Shown: piece after piece, positions 23,352 through 31,338 of the stretch
Position numbering within the stretch: the stretch's first letter is position 1
How the letters are laid out: each line of letters starts with the position of its first letter
Assembly (NCBI GenBank): GCA_947624815.1
Contig: CANQME010000014.1
Coordinates: 1 to 41,608 of the forward strand
DNA length: 41,608 nt
Origin: an uncultured Lachnospiraceae bacterium
GTDB taxonomy: Bacteria; Bacillota; Clostridia; Lachnospirales; Lachnospiraceae
Direction: 5' to 3'
Translations under genes and position numbers: made by a program
Notes under the pieces: generated by a model
What the model was told of the DNA's origin: nothing
Database searches by the model: none
The model's input: only the letters and a program-made list of their open reading frames with translations

Positions 23352-25010
23352 ATGGCAAAGTATAATAAGAAAAAGACCCTGGTGATCGGCCATAAGAACC
23401 CGGATACGGATTCCGTCTGTTCGGCCGTCTGCTATGCGGCGCTGAAGCGGAGGCTTACCGGCGACGACTATGAGGCGGCCAGGGTCGGACATATGAATGA
23501 AGAGACTCTGTTCGTGCTGAGGTATTTTGGGGTGGAGAAGCCCACCCGGGTACGCCATGTGCGGACAGAGGTGCGGGATATCGATATCCGGCAGGTGCCC
23601 GGCGTGAACCGGAACATTTCCCTGAAGAACGCCTGGAACATCATGCAGAGGGACAGCCTGGTGACGCTGCCGGCGGTGACGGAGGACGGTACCCTGGAGG
23701 GGCTGATCACGGTCAGCGATATCGCCAGGACCTATCTGGACGTGCTGGACAGCAGCATCCTTTCCAAGGCCCATACCAGGTATTCCAACATCATCGAGAC
23801 GCTGGAGGGCCTGATGATCGTCGGCGACGAGAACGGGTATTTCTCCCAGGGGAAGGTCTTGATCGCGGCGGCGAATCCGGATATGATGGAGTACTACATC
23901 AGCGAGCACGACCTGGTGATCCTGGGCAACCGCTATGAGTCGCAGCTGTGCGCCATCGAGATGGGCGCCGACTGCATCATCGTCTGCGAGGGCGCGGCGG
24001 TCTCCCTGACCATCCAGAAGCTGGCCCAGGAGAAGGGCTGCACCGTGATGACCACGCCTTATGACGCCTATACGGCCGCCCGTCTGATCAACCAGAGCAT
24101 GCCCATCGGGTATTTCATGAAGAGCGATCATCTGATCACGTTCCAGGAGACGGACGTGGTCGATGAGATCAAGGACGTGATGGCCAGTAAGCGTCACCGG
24201 GATTTCCCGATCCTGGATGAGGACGGCAAGTACAAGGGAATGATCTCCCGCCGGAACCTCCTGGGCGCCAGAGGCAAGTCGGTGATCCTGGTGGATCACA
24301 ACGAGCGCTCCCAGGCGGTGGACGGCATCGAGAACGCGAGGATCGTGGAGATCATCGACCATCACCGGATCGGCTCCATCGAGACGATCGGGCCGGTGTA
24401 TTTCCGCAATCAGCCGCTGGGCTGTACGGCCACCATCGTCTACCAGATGTACCGGGAGAACCAGGTCGAGGTGGACCGGCAGACGGCGGGCCTTCTGTGC
24501 AGCGCGATTTTGTCGGATACACTTCTGTTCCGGTCGCCGACCTGCACGGAGATCGACCGTCGGGCGGCGGAGGAGCTGGCGGGGATCGCCGGCATCGACG
24601 TGGAGAAGTACGCCATGGAGATGTTCTCGGCGGGCAGCAATTTCGCCAGCAAGACCGAAGACGACATCATGTACCAGGATTTCAAGCTGTTCACGGTCGG
24701 CAAGATCACCCTCGGGGTGGGCCAGATCAATTCGCTGAGCGCGCAGGAGTTAGAGGCGCTGGAGGCGCGGATGCTGCCGTACCTGAAGGCGGAGCGGGCG
24801 CGCCGCGGGCTGGACATGATGTTTCTGATGCTGACCAACATCCTGACGGAGACGACGGTGCTTCTGTGCGACGGCCAGGGTGCGGAACGGATGATCCAGG
24901 ACGCGTTCCAGCTGGAGGACGACGGGAAGGCCAACTGGGTGCGGCTGCCGGGCGTGGTGTCCCGGAAGAAGCAGCTGGTGCCGGCGGTCATGGTGGCGCT
25001 GGAAGGATAA
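23352..25010 (+). CDS. ppaC: Manganese-dependent inorganic pyrophosphatase with CBS and DRTGG domains
   Basis: Hydrolyses pyrophosphate to drive biosynthesis; family II (DHH) enzyme regulated by adenine nucleotides through its CBS pair. Domain order: DHH part one with VIGHKNPDTDSVCSAV near residues 11-26, CBS at about 70-125, a DRTGG domain at about 130-240, a second CBS at 250-300, the rest of the DHH domain (LVDHNERSQ, IIDHHRIG, AILSDTLLFRSPT) and DHHA2 to residue 552. The regulatory insert makes it about 240 residues longer than simple Bacillus PpaC, as in Clostridium CBS-PPases. GGAGG lies 4 bases before the ATG. It leads a run of closely spaced genes, with the HicB-like gene 16 bases after it. 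Confidence 0.93.
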   Translation: MAKYNKKKTLVIGHKNPDTDSVCSAVCYAALKRRLTGDDYEAARVGHMNEETLFVLRYFGVEKPTRVRHVRTEVRDIDIRQVPGVNRNISLKNAWNIMQRDSLVTLPAVTEDGTLEGLITVSDIARTYLDVLDSSILSKAHTRYSNIIETLEGLMIVGDENGYFSQGKVLIAAANPDMMEYYISEHDLVILGNRYESQLCAIEMGADCIIVCEGAAVSLTIQKLAQEKGCTVMTTPYDAYTAARLINQSMPIGYFMKSDHLITFQETDVVDEIKDVMASKRHRDFPILDEDGKYKGMISRRNLLGARGKSVILVDHNERSQAVDGIENARIVEIIDHHRIGSIETIGPVYFRNQPLGCTATIVYQMYRENQVEVDRQTAGLLCSAILSDTLLFRSPTCTEIDRRAAEELAGIAGIDVEKYAMEMFSAGSNFASKTEDDIMYQDFKLFTVGKITLGVGQINSLSAQELEALEARMLPYLKAERARRGLDMMFLMLTNILTETTVLLCDGQGAERMIQDAFQLEDDGKANWVRLPGVVSRKKQLVPAVMVALEG

Positions 25011-25026
25011 AGGGAGGATTATAACG

Positions 25027-25305
25027 ATGACATTTACATACCCGGCGGTGGTCGTGCCGCACGAGGAAGACGACGGATACCATGTATATTTCCCGGATCT
25101 GGAGAGCTGCGAGGCGGACGGGCCGGATCTGGACGACGCCCTGCAGAACGCCAGGGAGGCGGCCTATGACTGGATCTGGGTGGAGCTGGAGGAGGACGAC
25201 GTGCTGATGCCGGAGGTCTCCCACGCGGAGGACATCCGGCTGCCGGAGGGCGGCTTTTTGCGCAATATCATGGTAACGGTGAAGCTGCTGCCGGATAACG
25301 ACTGA
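25027..25305 (+). CDS. HicB-like (UPF0150) protein, no HicA partner
   Basis: A 92-residue acidic protein with the HicB partial RNase-H-like fold: YPAVVVPHEEDDGYHVYFPDLESC, then DLDDALQNAREAAYDWIW, matching the HicB antitoxin core. Classical HicB antitoxins also carry a C-terminal DNA-binding domain and are paired with a roughly 60-residue HicA mRNA interferase. Here the C-terminus is only a short strand region and no HicA-like gene is found on either side. It is probably one of the solitary HicB-like proteins common in Clostridia, of unknown role. GGGAGG lies 9 bases before the ATG. The 16-base spacing to ppaC suggests cotranscription. Confidence 0.85.
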   Translation: MTFTYPAVVVPHEEDDGYHVYFPDLESCEADGPDLDDALQNAREAAYDWIWVELEEDDVLMPEVSHAEDIRLPEGGFLRNIMVTVKLLPDND

Positions 25306-25357
25306 AACAGGGCCGCAGGGCCGGCGTCAGGCCGGACGCGGCGGAAAGGAGCAGGAT

Positions 25358-25927
25358 ATGGCGAAGCAGAACTGGAAACCGGGGAATCTCTTATATCCGC
25401 TGCCGGTCATCATGGCCAGCTGCCGGAGACCCGGCGAGAAGCCGAACATTATCACGCTGGCGTGGGCGGGAACCGTATGCTCGACGCCGCCGATGGTGTC
25501 CATTTCCGTCCAGAGAGTGCGGTATTCCTATGACATTCTTAAGGAGACGGGCGAGTTCGTGATCAATCTGGTGACGAAGGAGCTGACCTTCGCGACCGAT
25601 TACTGCGGCGTCCGGTCCGGGCGGGACGTGGACAAGTTCGCGGAGATGAGGCTGACGCCCCTGCCGTCCAGGCATATCGCCGCTCCCGGTATTGCCGAGA
25701 GTCCGGTGAACCTGGAGTGCAGGGTGAAGCAGGTGCTTCCGTTGGGCAGCCACGACATGTTCGTGGCCGAGATCGTGGGAGTGACCGTGGAGGACAGCTA
25801 CATCGACGAAAGCGGCCGGTTCCGCCTAAACGACGCGGATCTGACGGCCTATTCCCACGGGGAGTATTTCCGGCTGGGAGAGCGGCTGGGGAAGTTCGGC
25901 TACTCCGTGGAGAAGAAGAGAACGTAA
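25358..25927 (+). CDS. Flavin reductase-family (FMN-binding split barrel) protein
   Basis: A 189-residue flavin-reductase-like protein that binds FMN in a split barrel. Relevant patterns are PVIMASCRRPGEKPNIITLAW near the N-terminus, CSTPPMVSISVQRVRYSYD with conserved Ser and Arg, and TGEFVINLVTKEL, followed by AECRV-type strands (VNLECRVKQV) and a DMFVAEIVGVTV strand. The strict-anaerobe relatives of this subgroup are annotated as flavoredoxin-like; the electron partner here is unknown. GGAAAGGAG lies 8 bases before the ATG. It sits in the ppaC run, 21 bases before the shikimate-kinase-like gene. Confidence 0.88.
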   Translation: MAKQNWKPGNLLYPLPVIMASCRRPGEKPNIITLAWAGTVCSTPPMVSISVQRVRYSYDILKETGEFVINLVTKELTFATDYCGVRSGRDVDKFAEMRLTPLPSRHIAAPGIAESPVNLECRVKQVLPLGSHDMFVAEIVGVTVEDSYIDESGRFRLNDADLTAYSHGEYFRLGERLGKFGYSVEKKRT

Positions 25928-25948
25928 TACAGACCATACGGACAGGAG

Positions 25949-26479
25949 ATGGATACGGATTTGGATAAGCAGCACAGGAATATCACCCTGATCGGAATGC
26001 CCGCCGCCGGCAAGAGCATGGTAGGCGTGCTTCTGGCCAAGCGTCTGGGGTATTCCTTTATCGATACGGACATCGTGATCCAGGAGCAGGAGGGACGGCT
26101 CTTAAAGGAGATCATCGCACAGGACGGACTGGACGGGTTTCTGGCCGTCGAGAACCGGGTGAACGCCTCTCTGACGCCCCGGCGCGCGGTGATCGCTCCC
26201 GGCGGGAGCGTGATCTACGGGCGGGAGGCCATGGAGCATCTTAAGGAGATCGGCACCGTGGTCTATCTGCGGGTAGCGTACGACGCGCTTGAGAAGCGCC
26301 TCGGGAACCTGAAGGACCGCGGCGTGGCCCTGCGGGACGGGATGACGCTTCGGGATCTTTATGAGGAGAGGACGCCCCTCTATGAGAAATACGCGGACAT
26401 CACCATCGACGAGGCCGGCAAGTCGGCCGGCGACATCGTGGATGAGCTGCGGGCGCTGCTGGCCGGTCGGAACCGGTGA
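25949..26479 (+). CDS. Shikimate-kinase-like P-loop kinase, substrate uncertain
   Basis: 176 residues of the shikimate kinase fold. Walker A is GMPAAGKS (16-23), the DTD acidic pair is at 39-41, and the lid region has ALRDGMTLRDLYEERTPLYE. Two substrate-contact sites differ from authentic AroK. The expected F-R before the second conserved Glu reads F64-L65 (sequence DGFLAVE), so the shikimate-carboxylate Arg is missing. The usual GGG loop reads GGS (85-87). The substrate may thus not be shikimate. Start uncertain: AGGAG abuts the ATG at 25949 with no spacer, so the TTG codon at 25961, 12 bases beyond it, may be used instead. A PfkB sugar kinase follows. Confidence 0.85.
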   Translation: MDTDLDKQHRNITLIGMPAAGKSMVGVLLAKRLGYSFIDTDIVIQEQEGRLLKEIIAQDGLDGFLAVENRVNASLTPRRAVIAPGGSVIYGREAMEHLKEIGTVVYLRVAYDALEKRLGNLKDRGVALRDGMTLRDLYEERTPLYEKYADITIDEAGKSAGDIVDELRALLAGRNR

Positions 26480-26590
26480 GCGGCGGGGATTCGTACATCG
26501 AAGGGATACGCATATACAGAATGAAGACGCCCTGCGACGGCGCAGGATGCCGGCCCGGGGCGCAGGAGACGAAAAGAAAGGACGGAAAAG

Positions 26591-27547
26591 ATGATGAAAC
26601 GGTTACTGGCAATCGGAGAGGCACTGATCGACTGGATCCCTGCGGAGTCCGGCAGACCCATCCGGCACGTCAGCTCATTTCAGCCGAAGGTGGGCGGCGC
26701 GCCCGCCAATGTGGTCGGCGCTTATGTGAAGCTGGGCGGCAGCGGGTCCATGATTACCCAGCTGGGAGACGATCCCTTCGGGGATAAGATCGTGGAGGAG
26801 CTGACGGGCTGCGGCATCGACTGCAGCTATGTGAAGCGGACCAAGGAGGCCAACACGTCGCTGGCGTTCGTGGCCCTGCAGGAGGACGGCAACCGGGAGT
26901 TTTCCTTCTACCGCAAGCCCGGCGCGGATATGCTGCTTCAGCCGGAGGCGGTGGAGGAAGCGTGGTTTAAGGATATCTTCGCGCTGCACTTCTGCTCGGT
27001 GTCTCTGGGCAACTGGCCCATGAAGGAGGCCCACCGGAAGGCGATCCGGTGCGCCAGGGAGGCGGGAGCGCTGGTCAGCTTCGACCCGAACCTGCGCCTG
27101 GCCCTGTGGGACGACACGGAGGAGCTTCGCCGGGTGGTGCGGGAATTCGCGCCGATGGCGGATATTCTGAAGGTATCGGACGAGGAGCTGGAATTCATCA
27201 CCGGCATGACCGATATCGCCGAGGCGCTTCCGGCGCTTCTGACCGGCAATACGAAGATGGTCATCTATACGAAGGGACCCGACGGCGCGGAGTGCTATAC
27301 GAAGACCGCGAAGGGCTTCGCCGCCGGACAGAAGGTCTCCGCCGCGGATACCACCGGCGCCGGAGACGGCTTCATCGGATCCTTCCTCTACTGCCTGTCC
27401 CGCGACGGCGTGGACGCGGCCGGGATCCCGTCCCTGACGGCGGAGAAGATGACGCAGTATCTGGCGTTTTCCAATAAGTTCTGCGCCATCAGCGTGACCA
27501 AGCTGGGCGCCATCGCGTCCTATCCGACGCTGGCGGAGATGGAGTAG
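26591..27547 (+). CDS. scrK: PfkB-family sugar kinase, probable fructokinase
   Basis: Ribokinase-fold enzyme transferring phosphate from ATP to a sugar, most likely fructose. The N-terminal signature is IGEALIDWIP. The PfkB signature one region is VGGAPANVVGAYVKLGGSG, and signature two is DTTGAGDGFIGSFLY with the catalytic Asp in GAGD. Middle motifs ANTSLAFVAL and SFDPNLRLALW fit fructokinases. 318 residues, as expected. AAAGGACGG lies about 6 bases before the first of two ATGs. The gap from the upstream kinase is 111 bases, and a strong terminator follows 55 bases after the stop, closing this operon. Fructose specificity is inferred from family resemblance. Confidence 0.9.
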   Translation: MMKRLLAIGEALIDWIPAESGRPIRHVSSFQPKVGGAPANVVGAYVKLGGSGSMITQLGDDPFGDKIVEELTGCGIDCSYVKRTKEANTSLAFVALQEDGNREFSFYRKPGADMLLQPEAVEEAWFKDIFALHFCSVSLGNWPMKEAHRKAIRCAREAGALVSFDPNLRLALWDDTEELRRVVREFAPMADILKVSDEELEFITGMTDIAEALPALLTGNTKMVIYTKGPDGAECYTKTAKGFAAGQKVSAADTTGAGDGFIGSFLYCLSRDGVDAAGIPSLTAEKMTQYLAFSNKFCAISVTKLGAIASYPTLAEME

Positions 27548-27602
27548 ATCGCTGCGTGGCCGCTGCGCAGCGCGCGGGCGGCAATGTGTTGGGAACACTT
27601 GG

Positions 27603-27631
27603 GCTGCGGCGGGAAACTGCCGCAGCTTTTT
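27603..27631 (+). terminator. Rho-independent terminator after the sugar kinase gene
   Basis: A perfect 8-bp stem GCTGCGGC/GCCGCAGC, an 8-base loop and a TTTTT run at 27627-27631. It separates the ppaC-to-scrK operon from the methyltransferase gene. Confidence 0.9.
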
Positions 27632-27684
27632 ATCTCACAGGAAGCTCAGAAGTCTGCCGTGGCAGAGAGCGGGAGGTGGACGCG

Positions 27685-28584
27685 ATGCCGGCACAGGTTC
27701 CGGAATTTCTGAAAAATATGCTGGATGCGCAGTACGGGGCGGAGACGGCCGCCCGGATCATGGACGGCTACGGAAAGCGCCGTCCGGCGACGCTTCGGGC
27801 GAATACGCTGAAGACAGACGCGGCGAGCCTGCGGAGGCGTCTTGATGAGGCGGGCATTGGCTGGCGGGAGGTGCCGTGGTATCCGGACGCGCTGATCCTT
27901 GACGAAGCGCGGGAGCCGGAGGTGCGCGCACTTGCGCTCTATACGGACGGGGAGATCTATCTGCAGAGTCTGTCGTCCATGATCCCGCCGCTGATTCTTG
28001 AGCCGTCGGCCGGCGAGTGCATCCTGGACATGGCGGCGGCGCCCGGAGGGAAGACGACCCAGATGGCCGCTCTTTCCGGCGGAGCCGCCCAGATCACGGC
28101 CTGCGAGAAGAATTACGCCCGGGCCCAGCGGCTGCGCTTCAATCTGGAGCGGCAGGGCGCGGCGAGGGTGGTGGTGATGAACGAGGACGCCAGGAAACTG
28201 GATCCGTTCTTTGCCTTTGACAAGATCCTGCTGGACGCTCCCTGCAGCGGCAGCGGGACGGTCAGTACGTGGCGGGACGGCGGCGAACCGGTCTCCAGGG
28301 AGCTGATCGCGCGCTCCGTCCGGACTCAGGAGGCGATGCTCCGCAAGGCGCTCGCGCTGCTGAAGCCGGGCTGCGTGATGGTCTATTCCACCTGTTCCGT
28401 ACTGGAAGCGGAGAACGAGGGGCTTCTGAAACGGGTGCTGCCGGGGGCGAAGGCGCGGGTGGTTCCCATCGACCATCCGATGCTTGGGGAGATTCCGCTT
28501 CTGCCGGTATCGATCCCCGGAACCGTCTGCGTCTGCCCGACAGAGCTGTACGAAGGCTTTTTCGTGGCGAAAATACAGAAATGA
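27685..28584 (+). CDS. rRNA cytosine-C5 methyltransferase (RsmB/RsmF, NOL1/NOP2/Sun family)
   Basis: SAM-dependent enzyme that methylates C5 of cytosines in rRNA (16S for RsmF, possibly tRNA in relatives). The N-terminal RNA-binding part includes PATLRANTLK. Motif I is LDMAAAPGGKTTQMA. The catalytic Cys motif is LLDAPCSGSG and the second Cys is in VYSTCSV. At 299 residues it is shorter than RsmF proteins that carry a C-terminal PUA domain (about 450), so it is the compact form. The ATG at 27685 has GGGAGGTGG about 6 bases upstream; the frame is open further back but lies in the terminator. The azlC gene starts 20 bases after its stop. Confidence 0.92.
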   Translation: MPAQVPEFLKNMLDAQYGAETAARIMDGYGKRRPATLRANTLKTDAASLRRRLDEAGIGWREVPWYPDALILDEAREPEVRALALYTDGEIYLQSLSSMIPPLILEPSAGECILDMAAAPGGKTTQMAALSGGAAQITACEKNYARAQRLRFNLERQGAARVVVMNEDARKLDPFFAFDKILLDAPCSGSGTVSTWRDGGEPVSRELIARSVRTQEAMLRKALALLKPGCVMVYSTCSVLEAENEGLLKRVLPGAKARVVPIDHPMLGEIPLLPVSIPGTVCVCPTELYEGFFVAKIQK

Positions 28585-28604
28585 CAAGAAGGGAAGAAAT
28601 ACAT

Positions 28605-29459
28605 ATGAACCGTAATCTGATCAGGCAGGTGATCATAAAGACGATTCCGGTCATGACCGGATACGTGGTGCTGGGCTTCGGCTTCGGCATCCTTTCCGAG
28701 AACGCCGGGTACGGCGTCGGCTGGGCGCTGGCCATGAGCGTGTTCATCTATGCCGGATCCATGCAGTATCTGATGGTCAGCCTGCTGACCTCCGGCGCGT
28801 CCGTGATCTCCACGGCGCTGGCGACCCTGATGGTCAACGCCAGGCACCTGTTCTACGGCGTTTCCATGATCGACCGGTATAAGGGCGCGGGCGCCAGGAA
28901 GCCCTATCTGATCTTTGCCCTGACGGACGAGACCTACTCTTTAGTGTGCCACGGGGACACGCCGGATGGCGTGGATCCGCATCTTTTCTATTTCCTGGTG
29001 TCGTTCTTCAATCAGATCTACTGGATCGTCGGGAGTGTTCTCGGCGCGGTCGTGGGTTCCGCCGTCACATTCAATTCGGCAGGCATCGACTTCGCCATGA
29101 CCGCCTTGTTCGTGACGGTCTTTGTGGAGCAGTGGCTGACGACGAAGAACCACATCCCCGCCGTGGCGGGCGTATGCATCACCGTGGTCTGCCTGGTGAT
29201 CTTCGGCGGCGATCTGTTCCTGATCCCGTCGATGATCCTGATCCTGGCGGGCCTGTCTCTGGGACGCCCGGTGCTGGATCGTGAGGAGAAAACGGAAGCC
29301 GGGGAGCCGCCGGCAGGAGGAGCCGGAGAGCTGCCGGACCGCGGAGAGAAGGCAAGTGCCGGAGAACTGCCGAATCCGGCCCGCCGGAGCATGGACAGTG
29401 CTCCGCAGGCGCCGGAGGCTGTGCCGGTCGCCCGGAAAGGAGGCGACCGTCATGACTGA
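28605..29459 (+). CDS. azlC: AzlC-family branched-chain amino acid exporter, large subunit
   Basis: Integral membrane subunit of the AzlCD exporter for branched-chain amino acids or azaleucine. AzlC signatures: IPVMTGYVVLGFGFGIL, FIYAGSMQYLMVSLL, TLMVNARHLFYGVSM and LTDETYSLV; about 6-7 membrane segments. The core ends near residue 223 and is followed by a 62-residue hydrophilic Glu/Pro/Gly/Ala-rich tail, unusual for the family. It overlaps the azlD start by 8 bases and contains the azlD ribosome site. The ATG at 28605 has GGGAAG 8 bases upstream. An in-frame ATG at 28581 overlaps the rsmF stop but lacks a site. Longer reading frames upstream are rsmF shadow. Confidence 0.9.
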   Translation: MNRNLIRQVIIKTIPVMTGYVVLGFGFGILSENAGYGVGWALAMSVFIYAGSMQYLMVSLLTSGASVISTALATLMVNARHLFYGVSMIDRYKGAGARKPYLIFALTDETYSLVCHGDTPDGVDPHLFYFLVSFFNQIYWIVGSVLGAVVGSAVTFNSAGIDFAMTALFVTVFVEQWLTTKNHIPAVAGVCITVVCLVIFGGDLFLIPSMILILAGLSLGRPVLDREEKTEAGEPPAGGAGELPDRGEKASAGELPNPARRSMDSAPQAPEAVPVARKGGDRHD

Positions 29460-29781
29460 CACCCGTGCCGTCGCACTGATCGCCGTGTCCGCCGCGGTGA
29501 CGGCGCTGCTTCGGTTCCTGCCGTTCCTTCTTCTGGGCGGCAAACGCAAGACGCCGGCCTACATCACCTATCTGGGCAAGGTGCTTCCCTACGCCATCAT
29601 GGGGATGCTGGTCGTCTACTGTCTGCGCGGTGTGGAGCCGCTGGTCTGGCCCCACGGTCTGCCTGAGCTTCTGGCGGTGGCCGCGGTAGCCGGCCTGCAT
29701 CTGTGGCGGCGGAACACGCTTCTCAGCATCGCCGGAGGCACAGTCTGTTATATGGTGCTGATTCAGTTCATTTTTAAGTAA
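29452..29781 (+). CDS. azlD: AzlD-family branched-chain amino acid exporter, small subunit
   Basis: A 109-residue membrane partner of AzlC; the two form the exporter. It has the AzlD pattern AVTALLRFLPFLLLG, then TPAYITYLGKVLPYAIMGMLVVYCLR and a last segment ending in VLIQFIFK, giving about four hydrophobic segments. The ATG at 29452 has GAAAGGAGG 9 bases upstream and overlaps the end of azlC by 8 bases, so the two are translationally coupled. No terminator is clear in the 106 bases before the BTAD regulator. That gap is AT-rich with two overlapping TATGAT hexamers (29806-29816) that could be its -10. Confidence 0.92.
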   Translation: MTDTRAVALIAVSAAVTALLRFLPFLLLGGKRKTPAYITYLGKVLPYAIMGMLVVYCLRGVEPLVWPHGLPELLAVAAVAGLHLWRRNTLLSIAGGTVCYMVLIQFIFK

Positions 29782-29887
29782 AATGTATGGATTTTTACGA
29801 AAGAATATGATATGATGCAGATATTAATGGGTATATTCGCGCAATTTGGACGGAACAGGCGCGGTTGAAAGGGAAGGAGGTGCGGAT

Positions 29888-31156
29888 ATGGGCGCTGCCG
29901 GCGATGGCAGAACGGAATATTCAGGCGGCGGGAATCCGTTCCCGGCGCTGAATGACGGTCAGGGTCTGCACGTCCGCATGTTCTCCGCATTCTCCATGGA
30001 ATATAACGGCGAGACCATCCAGATGACCCGCGGCGGCACGAAGGTGGAGCAGGTCTTCGCCCGGCTGCTGATCAGCGGCGACAAGGGCGTCTCCAAACGC
30101 GAGCTGATCGGCAATATCTACGGTCAGGGCCAGGAGGCGGGCGCCGATCTGAACCAGTATGTGAATAATCTGATCTACCGTCTGAAGAAGCGTTTGTCCG
30201 CATGGAAGATGGACGACGCGTCCATTACCCTGGAGAACGGGGTCTGCCGTTTCGAAGCGGGCTTCCCGGTGGTGGTCGACGCGGTCGTGTTCCAGCAGCA
30301 GACGGAGCGCGCGCTGAAGCTGGCCGGTCAGGAGAGGATCTCCCTTCTGGCGGATATGGTGGAGCTTTACAGCGGAGAGTTTCTGGAGGAATTCTGCACC
30401 GAGCTCTGGGTGATCCAGAAGCATCATGAGATGAAGCAGCTGTATTTCAGGGCCTGTGAGGTCCTGGGCGGGGAATACCGGAGGAGCGGCAGCCTGTATC
30501 AGGCGCGGGATATCTACCACCGTGCGGCGCTTCTGTTCCCCTTCGATTCCTGGCAGCTGTCGGAGATCGACTGCCTGATCGCGCTGAAGGATTACGACGG
30601 CGCGTACGCGGTCTATCAGGACACGGAGCGTATCTACGACGAGGATCTGGGCGCCAAGCCCGGAGAGGAATACGCCCGGCGGCTGGCGGTCATCGAGAAG
30701 CAGTCCATGCGTCCCGCCCGCAGGCTGTCGGACATTCTGCCGCCTCTTAAGGAAGAGTATCAAGAGGGCGCGTTCTATTGCTACTATACGGACTTTCTGC
30801 ATTTCTGCCAGATCCTGGCCAGGATCGCGGAGCGGAGCGGCCAGTCCATTTTCCTCCTTCTGTGTACCTGGAGCATGGGCCGCGGGGGAGCGCGGCAGCA
30901 GCCGAATTCCGGTCTGACGGCCCAGCAGATGGATCTGCTGAAGGAGGTCATCGGCCGTGTCTTTCGCCGGGGCGATATTTACACCCGTTACAGCAGCTGC
31001 CAGTACCTGATCCTGCTCACCGGAACCGACCGGGAGAACGGCGCGCAGGCGTTCGACCGTCTCCGCCGGGCGTGGGACCGGCAGGAGGGAGCCAAAGGCG
31101 AGCTCAGCTACAGCATGGATTCCCTGCTGGGCTTCTGGCAGACCGGTCCAAATTGA
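29888..31156 (+). CDS. BTAD (SARP-like) transcriptional regulator with degenerate GGDEF-like tail
   Basis: 422 residues. An N-terminal winged-helix DNA-binding domain of the OmpR/SARP kind spans about 28-125 (recognition part around ELIGNIYGQ and NNLIYRLKKRL). It is followed by a bacterial transcriptional activator domain (BTAD, about 130-270) of paired helices. The C-terminal part (about 295-415) resembles a GGDEF fold: RRGDIYTRYSSCQYLILLTG matches the usual region around GG(D/E)EF in spacing, but the active-site signature is gone. It is thus likely a sensor or dimerisation domain. It has no ATPase or sensor kinase. AAGGAGGTG lies 6 bases before the ATG at 29888. Target genes are inferred to be the small genes and the adhesin downstream. 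Confidence 0.87.
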   Translation: MGAAGDGRTEYSGGGNPFPALNDGQGLHVRMFSAFSMEYNGETIQMTRGGTKVEQVFARLLISGDKGVSKRELIGNIYGQGQEAGADLNQYVNNLIYRLKKRLSAWKMDDASITLENGVCRFEAGFPVVVDAVVFQQQTERALKLAGQERISLLADMVELYSGEFLEEFCTELWVIQKHHEMKQLYFRACEVLGGEYRRSGSLYQARDIYHRAALLFPFDSWQLSEIDCLIALKDYDGAYAVYQDTERIYDEDLGAKPGEEYARRLAVIEKQSMRPARRLSDILPPLKEEYQEGAFYCYYTDFLHFCQILARIAERSGQSIFLLLCTWSMGRGGARQQPNSGLTAQQMDLLKEVIGRVFRRGDIYTRYSSCQYLILLTGTDRENGAQAFDRLRRAWDRQEGAKGELSYSMDSLLGFWQTGPN

Positions 31157-31172
31157 ATATCGTGGTTATCTC

Positions 31173-31205
31173 GGGCGTTCCGCCGTCGGCGGGGCGTCTT
31201 TTTTT
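31173..31205 (+). terminator. Strong terminator after the BTAD regulator
   Basis: A 12-pair stem (31173-31184 with 31188-31199, including G-T pairs), loop GTC, then a run of seven T from 31199 to 31205. It isolates the regulator gene from the small genes and adhesin, so those need their own promoters. Confidence 0.9.
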
Positions 31206-31233
31206 ATCGTTTTTTTCCCTGTTTTTCCCTAAA

Positions 31234-31268
31234 TGATATAGTTCGTGAGATACGCCGCCTGCTATAGT
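31234..31268 (+). promoter_or_regulatory. Activator-type promoter one, with conserved 17-bp element
   Basis: TGATATAGTTCGTGAGA (31234-31250) is followed 29 bases from its first base by TATAGT (31263-31268) as -10. The -35 position reads AGTTCG, far from consensus, so an activator seems needed. Just upstream, TTTTTCCCT occurs twice, 10 bases apart (31212 and 31222). The same element and spacing recur at 31835. Confidence 0.6.
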
Positions 31269-31338
31269 TTCATCATAGGGGTAACCTGCCCATTGGGCGG
31301 GAATCTGCGTAGGGAACCGGGAAAGGAAGTGACGGTCT

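Noticed and set aside
25027-25305. Complete HicAB toxin-antitoxin module
   Set aside because: No HicA-like gene on either side, and the HicB-like protein lacks the usual DNA-binding tail.
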